From: Polytrichum commune | Taxonomy: Eukaryota > Streptophyta > Polytrichopsida > Polytrichales > Polytrichaceae | Direction: 5' to 3' | Assembly (NCBI GenBank): GCA_950295325.1 | Contig: OX485808.1 | Location: forward strand, 35,239,180 to 35,303,179 | DNA: 64,000 nt | Shown here: positions 58,620 to 64,000 of the stretch, one piece after another | How the letters are laid out: each line of letters begins with the position of its first letter | How positions within the stretch are numbered: position 1 is the stretch's first letter | Notes under the pieces: model-generated | What the model was told of the DNA's origin: nothing | The model's database searches: none | The model's input: the letters and a program-made list of their open reading frames with translations, nothing else | Program-made: the position numbers and the translations under genes

Positions 58620-59810
58620 TATGTTTGTCTTGAGGCCTGAAATCTGTTTGGGTTATATGTTGCTTAGGTTGTGATTAGGCCTGAAATCAAATTTATGACA
58701 TTAAGATTTGGTCAACAAGGGTCTTAAGTGGGTTGAATTAAATGTGAAATCAATTGGGATAGATGTTGCTATGGTTGTGATTAGGCTTGAATCTGATCTA
58801 AGTGTGAACTGAGTTTGGGATATATGTTGCTTAGATGGTGATGATGCCCGACAGCTGATTTCAGTGTCAAGTGAGTGATGGTTAGACTTTGGTAAGCTTG
58901 TGAATAGGCCTGAATTTGATGTGAGTGTGTAATCAGTTGGGTTAGATGTTGCTATGGTTGTGATTAGGCTTGAATCTGATTTAAGTGTCAAGTGAGTTTT
59001 GGTTATATGTTGCTTAGGTTGTCATTAGGCCTGAAATCTGATTTAAGTGTGCAGTTGTTAAGGTGTTTAGTAGGCCTGATATCAAAATTCTGAGAGTAAG
59101 ATTTGGTCAATAAGGGGTGTCTCGGTCCCGAGACACCCTAGACAAGGGTCTTAAGTGGGCTGAAGTAAGTGTGAAATCAATTGGGTTAGATGTTGCTATG
59201 GTTGTGATTAGGCTTGAATCTTATTTAAGTGTCAAGTGAGTTTGGGTTATATGTTGCTTAGGTTGTGATTAGGCCTGAAATCTGATTTAAGTGTGAAGTT
59301 GTTAAGGCTGCTATAAGGCCTGAAATCAAATTTCTGAAAGTCAGCTTTGTTCAAAAAAGTGTGTCTCGGTCCCAAGACACCCTAGACAAGGGTCTTAAGT
59401 GGGCTGAATTAAGTGTGAAGTGAGTTAAGATTAGAAGTTGATAAGGTTGTGATTAGGCCTGAATGTTGCTTAAGTGTGTCTAGGTCCCGCCAAGGGTCTT
59501 AAGTGGGATGAATTGAGTGTGCAATCAATTGGGTTAGATGTTGCTATGGTTTTGATTAGGTTGAATCTGATCTAAGTGTGAAGTCAGTTGGGTTAGATGT
59601 TCCTAAACTTATGATTATGCCCGAAATGTGATTTTAGTGTCAAGTGAGGTAAGGTTAGAAGTTGATAAGGTTGTGATTAGGCCTGAATCTGATTTAAGTG
59701 TGAATTGAGTTTGGGTTATATGTTGCTTAGGTTGTGATTAGGCCCGAAATCAGATTTGATTTTGAATTTAGTTTAGGCTAAATGTTAGTCAGTTTGTGAT
59801 TAGGCCTCAG
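58620..59810 (+). repeat. Second array of the same repeat in another intron
   Basis: The same GTTGTGATTAGGCCTGAA and TCTCGGTCCCGAGACACC modules (59121, 59362) in the intron between the exons at 58369 and 59873. The repeat has spread between introns of one gene. Confidence 0.87.
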
Positions 59811-60383
59811 CTGAATTGTACATATGCGCTTATTTGAATTCGGGGAGCTTCTATTATATTTTCTTTCCACAGATATCCGACCAGGCTTCCATTATCTATG
59901 AAGAAACAGTGCGTCAAGATAGACTGGTTATCAACTTTGAAGTGCCCAGCGAGCCCTTATCCTTGGTTGCATACATCGAGGATTGTAGAATGAAGTTATG
60001 GGACAATGCATTCCCCACCTTCTTCCGAGGGCAGGATGCTTTTAACAAAACTCACGAATTTGAGGGCTTCAAAGGAACTGACTTGATTGTGAGAAGAATA
60101 CTCTTTCGGTAAGATTTATCCTTCTCCAACTAGAACTCTTATTGATTTGGTTGTTCACATGACATGTATTTTGATTGCAAGGTATATAACGATGAGGTTT
60201 TTTTTAACCCGCAGGTATTTCAAGTACGAGCTCCTTGCAAAAGGAGCAATAACAAAAGAAGATCTCCCAATATTTCTCTCTACATGGCTTGACAGGTCGA
60301 ACTCAACGTGCATGTTCTCAGCAAATCAGCAGCGGACGTGGTCTACCTCGCATCTCACAGGAGGTGGATGGTACCTCGACTGT

Positions 60384-60392
60384 GGTCCTAGT
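60384..60392 (+). repeat. 9-bp target duplication, PMU-3 left-end side
   Basis: GGTCCTAGT just before the PMU-3 left terminus. It pairs with ACTAGGACC at 48049-48057. Confidence 0.88.
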
Positions 60393-60570
60393 GGGAAAAG
60401 CTATTTTGCGAGCGGTGAGCGGTGTGCGGTAAGTTTTCTAGAATATTGAAATTTTGTCAGGTGAAACATGCCCTATGGCCGTGGTGTAGAGCTAACTTTT
60501 GAAATATTTATTGACAAATTTATTGACAAAAGAACCTATAACCGTGGTGGAGGAACCTATATAGTATTTG
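60393..60570 (+). repeat. Left terminal region of PMU-3
   Basis: About 170 bp nearly the same as 44667-44840, including GTGAGCGGTGTGCGGTAAGT and CCTATAACCGTGGT. Confidence 0.88.
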
Positions 60571-62020
60571 CTTGCACCTTCTTGGAGGTTCAGGATATTA
60601 CCTGACCACGACAATTTCATGACAACCTCTAGCAATTTAGCAAGTAAGATTCCATCTATTGTGGTGAGGGAATCTCCAAACCCCAATGCTGCAGGCCTCA
60701 CACGTAATGCCCATGAAGACCCATCCGTTTGTATGTGTGTGTATATATATATATATATGAGGATAAACTTAAAATGTTGAAAGAAACTTAAAGAAAATAT
60801 TAAAGAAATTGAAAATGTTGGAAGTGTTTACAACATGTTCCTCTAACAACAACACCTTACTATATACCACTCAAATATAGGCGGTTATTTAAGAAGAGCA
60901 ATTGTGTTGAACATAAAACCTAGGATGATGTCCATATTTTAAGCACAAGCCTTCTTGGTTTAACACTCAACACAACTAGGAGGTCTCGAGTCATCATTTA
61001 AAAAAATTAAATTCTTCACTTTGACTTATTATAACCTTTGCATCTCAACTTCAATTTTGAAACATGAAATAAAAATTTTCTTGGTTCTCAGTCGCTAGCC
61101 AAATGGGAAAATTATGATCCAATCCAATGACCACAATTCTATGTGAACTTGGAAGTTTTTGACATTAAAATTGCATATTCTAACCTCATTTGGAGTATAT
61201 CTATGATCATGAGTCTAAAGTAAATTATGTCTTAATAATTAAAAACCTAAGCGATATTAAACAATAAACTTTTTGTCACCTTCAACTCATAGTATTGCCA
61301 TAATGTTTGATCCTTGATTGGGATTAAAGTTTCCTGACACCTACTAAAGGGGAGAGCAAAGAAACTAATTATCATGTAGAACATGTGAATGATTGGTCTA
61401 AACCCAATTAACACCTTAATCAAGATCAAAGACCTTGAATTATTCTAGTAGAATTAACTAGAGATGGATCTATATGTACTAAAAGTTTGTTAGACCGCGT
61501 TGAAGTATGCAAGGGGAAGATATTCTTGAGCATACCAATGTCAAGTGTCGTTGGTGTACACTTTAGTCAACTTGTAGACCATTGTGTAATATAGGTGTGC
61601 ACTTCATATCATTGTGGAACATACTAATGCCGAGATATTAGTCAAGACACTTGAATGCCAAATTTCATGAGGTGACATTAATGGTGAGGTTGATGGTGAA
61701 TTATTCAACCCAACATTCGCCTAAAATCGTAAGCAAGCATTGAAAAAGTATATGAAAACGATAATAGAAGATTAGTGGAAACCCTTAAATTTCAAAGAGA
61801 AGGGTATGAACTAATAGGCCGATTATGGAATTAAGTGAACAATATCAGAAAACACGAAGTCAAAAGTTAACCTAAATCTGCAATTTTATATATGCAATCC
61901 CATAAATTCCAAAAGTAATACAAATACAATGAATTTCATGTGGAATGAGTGCACAAACTGAAAAACCAACGGAAGAAAAACCGGTATATTAGATAGTACA
62001 CAGACATTCACATGAAGGTA
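60571..62020. other. PMU-3 interior without gene
   Basis: AT-rich, with a TATATATATATATATA run near 60744-60758. GGATGATGTCCATATTT near 60925 matches 45195 in PMU-2. No coding frame is supported. It is probably the 3' flank of the ParB-methylase gene. Confidence 0.5.
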
Positions 62021-63489
62021 TTACATCATATCCGAATCACTGTGATCACGTGATGATGAAGGCATTCTAGAATCACTAATATATGCATCAGAGGAGGCCT
62101 GACCATCTGATTCTAAAGCTTCTATATCCAAAAACTCTAAAACTCTTCCCGGATGATATTTAGATGTAAAAGTCTGATAAGAACCTCCAGCTAGTTGATT
62201 AGCAATAACATTTGCATATATAGGAAGTTGCCAAGACTTTGGAGGGCTGGGATAGAATTTAGGGTCACAAAAAAAAGGCCGGTGAATAGGATAGCTCAAT
62301 TTATCGCATCTGCAAATGCCAATGGTACCATGTTCATAACTCAACTTTAGAAGAAATGACAGCAAAAAACATAACACTGGTAAGAGAATTTGTGGACCAT
62401 ACTCACTTAGTAAACCGAGATCTCTTCACAATCCTCTCTACGGGGATATCTTCACCCTCAGGATCCTCTACACTGGTGACACGGTCTTCAAGAGTGACTT
62501 CAGAGGCTGCTCTAGAGATAATCAATGGAGCAAGTACGGCCTCAAAAATATCTACATCAGCCTCTAATGCCGCAATGTGACGGTGCACATTGCGGCATGC
62601 ATGAATGGAAGATCCTGCAAATAAAGAAGTTGGAAAAACTTAGTACAAAAACCACTATGAATTTTGTAGAACAAAACAATATTAACAATTAACCAACTGA
62701 AATGCAAGATTACAAAGACATACCGGTCGCTGCCGTGCAGTCTAGAATAATATCCCATGGGGAGCTACATGCTTCAATTAGCATTTGCATTAGAAGCACA
62801 GACTTTTCACGAGGCCCTCGCCATGGTGTGGATCCATTAGTTAGCTGGTCCTCACGAGAGACCAAGTTCTGGAGAATATCATCCCGTGCAACATCCACCC
62901 CATAAGGATCCAATTCAGGGACATGGCGAAATGAAAACCCCGGCACGCTCCTGACCGCCAATGAAATACCGAACCTCATGGTCTATAATGTACCAGACAT
63001 AAAGATCAATATTACTTTACAAAGTGAACAACAGAACTGCGTGAGTATAATAGTTAGGTGGGTCTACACTCAGAACTACCTCAAGGATGAAATTGAAACC
63101 GAATGCGGTGATCAGAAAGAAGACTTAAGCTTTATCTTACAGTTGATGCTGGATTTATTGGAGATGTAAGATGAAGGCGGTTCATTCCCCACCACTCTTT
63201 CCGAATTGCAAAACCATACGATTTGCAATATCCAAGAATATTGGACTTCGTACTCATGCGAAAAGGGTGAAACAAAATAATTGCCCCGTCGTCGTGCAGA
63301 TGTTCGTCGGCAAAGTCAAAGAGTGGTTGTAACCACTCTTTCGATTCTTGATTCCAAGCGGGAATGGACGACGGTGGGTTTGATATGCCAGGAACAGGAA
63401 GACCTTCCGGTATATCTGCAAGAATCAAGTCCAAACAGGGATGGTCATCCGGAGAACCCTTGTAGTGCCGGGTTTTGTCTTTTGAGTGC
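62021..63489 (-). CDS. ParB-methylase gene of PMU-3, methyltransferase part (partial)
   Basis: Best preserved copy. Exons: 63489-63150 (HSKDKTRHYKGS, LDLILADIPEGLPVPG, then WWGMNRLHLTSPI); 62982-62723 (WRGPREKSVLLMQMLIEAC, DIILDCTAATG); 62616-62410 (SIHACRNVHRHIAALEADVD, then the basic VKRSRFTK); and 62308-62021 (PFFCDPKFYPSPPKSW, acidic Ser-rich end). No stop is seen in these exons. In beta-class amino-methyltransferases the pattern is DPPY (motif IV), a gap, then KP..L...I..S..GD.VLD.F.GSG..A...GR..G.E (motif I). Here the second part matches closely, but DPPY reads DIPE and FxGxG reads TAATG. Activity is therefore uncertain. The gene starts beyond 64000. Confidence 0.75.
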
Positions 63490-63539
63490 TGCACAATCAA
63501 AGGACAACTAGGTTTGGTGTTAAAATAATCCTCCTTGCT

Positions 63540-64000
63540 TTGTACATTGCCTAGTACTAGCCCTTATATCAAACATATCTATACTCATTACTAACCTTAT
63601 ATAATACACAAATCTAACCTCTTATCTGGTTACACTTGTTACCCACATATCTAACCACAGATCAAAGTATCTTTATGACACCCATATTCAACCTCATATC
63701 AGATTGACCTTATAACATGCGAATATAACCTCACATCAGATTGTACTTATAACACACATATCTAACCTCATATCACACACATATCTAACCCGATATCAGA
63801 TAACAAATATAGCCAAGATATCTTATCTCCCATCAGAGTACAGTAATATCACCCATATTCAACCCCAGTTCAGATAGACCTTACAACACATATATCTAAC
63901 CTTAGATCAGATTACACTTCTAACAAACATTTCTAACATCATATCAGAGTACACTTATAACAAGCATATCTAGATATCAATAGCTACTATGATTGTAGGT
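63540..64000 (+). repeat. Short tandem repeats in an intron of the PMU-3 gene
   Basis: Units of about 37-40 bp such as ATATCTAACCTCATATCAGA followed by TTACACTTATAACAC. Read on the gene strand they resemble the TCTGATTTAAGTGTGAAGTG words of the PMU-2 intron array, so they may share an origin. Confidence 0.7.

Larger units (their letters stand above)
53320..60392 (+). mobile_element. PMU-2, inverted part carrying the ParB half
   Basis: It carries the promoter and the first exons of the PMU-2 ParB-methylase gene and ends at the insertion point of PMU-3 (GGTCCTAGT, 60384-60392). It is inverted relative to the rest of PMU-2 at 44667-48057. Confidence 0.65.
53365..60392 (+). pseudogene. ParB-methylase gene of PMU-2, N-terminal and ParB-like half
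   Basis: Exons: start MNTRSRARAEREVRR (53365, strongly basic); about 53806-53879; 53972-54052; 56838-56924; 57015-57667 (ParB-like core); 57770-57965; 58088-58279; 58369-58587; 59873-60108; 60215-60392 (cut). All core junctions have GT-AG ends. Core motifs are VKPFSSSRFNIPLC, FVHGYREGSSVFYVTL and FFVCDGNHRRQAWLNHIERL. The DGNHR box matches ParB/sulfiredoxin-fold domains, which bind DNA or nucleotides. After it lie helical segments rich in Ala/Lys (AATAMKVAAKKRAKALHKKM-like). One TAA at 57054-57056 precedes the core. The 27- and 29-residue exons (53972, 56838) resemble each other. Downstream half: 48057-45683. Confidence 0.75.
60393..64000 (+). mobile_element. PMU-3, left-end part (continues beyond the window)
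   Basis: The terminus GGGAAAAGCTATTTTGCGAG starts inside an exon of the PMU-2 gene. It contains the methylase part of a third ParB-methylase gene (62021-63489, minus). The ParB part should follow beyond 64000. Confidence 0.8.

Noticed and set aside
44667-60570. Helitron or LTR origin of the repeated GCTATTTTGCGAG ends, since three face the same way
   Set aside because: A 9-bp duplication, a fourth end with different inner sequence (48058) and a SWIM-finger transposase fit a Mutator-like element. The same-way ends are explained by nesting and inversion.
62021-63489. Bacterial contamination as the source of the methylase-like gene
   Set aside because: The gene has GT-AG introns, is repeated three times and lies inside eukaryotic transposons.

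Overview
The window is nuclear DNA of a eukaryote, most likely a land plant. The evidence is a 22-exon gene with GT-AG introns, TATA boxes, AT-rich intergenic DNA, and plant-type hAT, Mutator-like and chromovirus transposons. A non-seed plant (moss, liverwort or lycophyte) is my guess, at low confidence. I see no bacterial operons, tRNA, rRNA or CRISPR.

Positions 1-19838 hold one ordinary host gene. It is an importin-beta family nuclear transport receptor on the minus strand (1529-15511). Its 22 exons join in frame into about 1,120 residues. Its introns carry two copies of a 187-bp MITE and a tandem repeat of about 215 bp. Upstream lies an array of about 250-bp repeats, then AT-rich DNA without genes.

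Positions 19839-64000 are a nested stack of transposons. The main player is a Mutator-like element family (called PMU here, my label). Its ends share a core GCTATTTTGCGAGCGGTGAG and it makes 9-bp target duplications. Each copy carries two divergent genes. One is a transposase with a SWIM zinc finger. The other is a long intron-rich gene joining a ParB/sulfiredoxin-like domain to an amino-methyltransferase-like domain of the bacterial N6/N4 DNA methylase type. Three copies of the methylase half and two of the ParB half lie in the window.

Copy 1 (from 19839) has a complete 13,298-bp hAT element (21641-34938) in an intron of its ParB-methylase gene. That hAT has perfect 13-bp inverted ends and an 8-bp AAATGATG duplication. 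It carries a transposase, a coiled-coil/RING gene, a protein kinase, and four C-rich minisatellite blocks. The transposase of copy 1 is cut by a chromovirus (42407-44666), which is cut by PMU copy 2 (from 44667), which is cut by PMU copy 3.

Copy 3 split the ParB-methylase gene of copy 2 at GGTCCTAGT. The two halves now lie 12 kb apart in opposite orientation (53365-60392 plus strand, 48057-45683 minus strand). The pieces fit a simple history: copy 3 inserted in inverse orientation, then recombination between the two elements inverted the segment between them. This predicts that the missing parts lie to the right of the window.

Most element genes carry a few stops or frameshifts, and several of these look like C-to-T changes, as expected for methylated, silenced transposons. 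The methylase part of copy 3 (62021-63489) is open in every exon visible.
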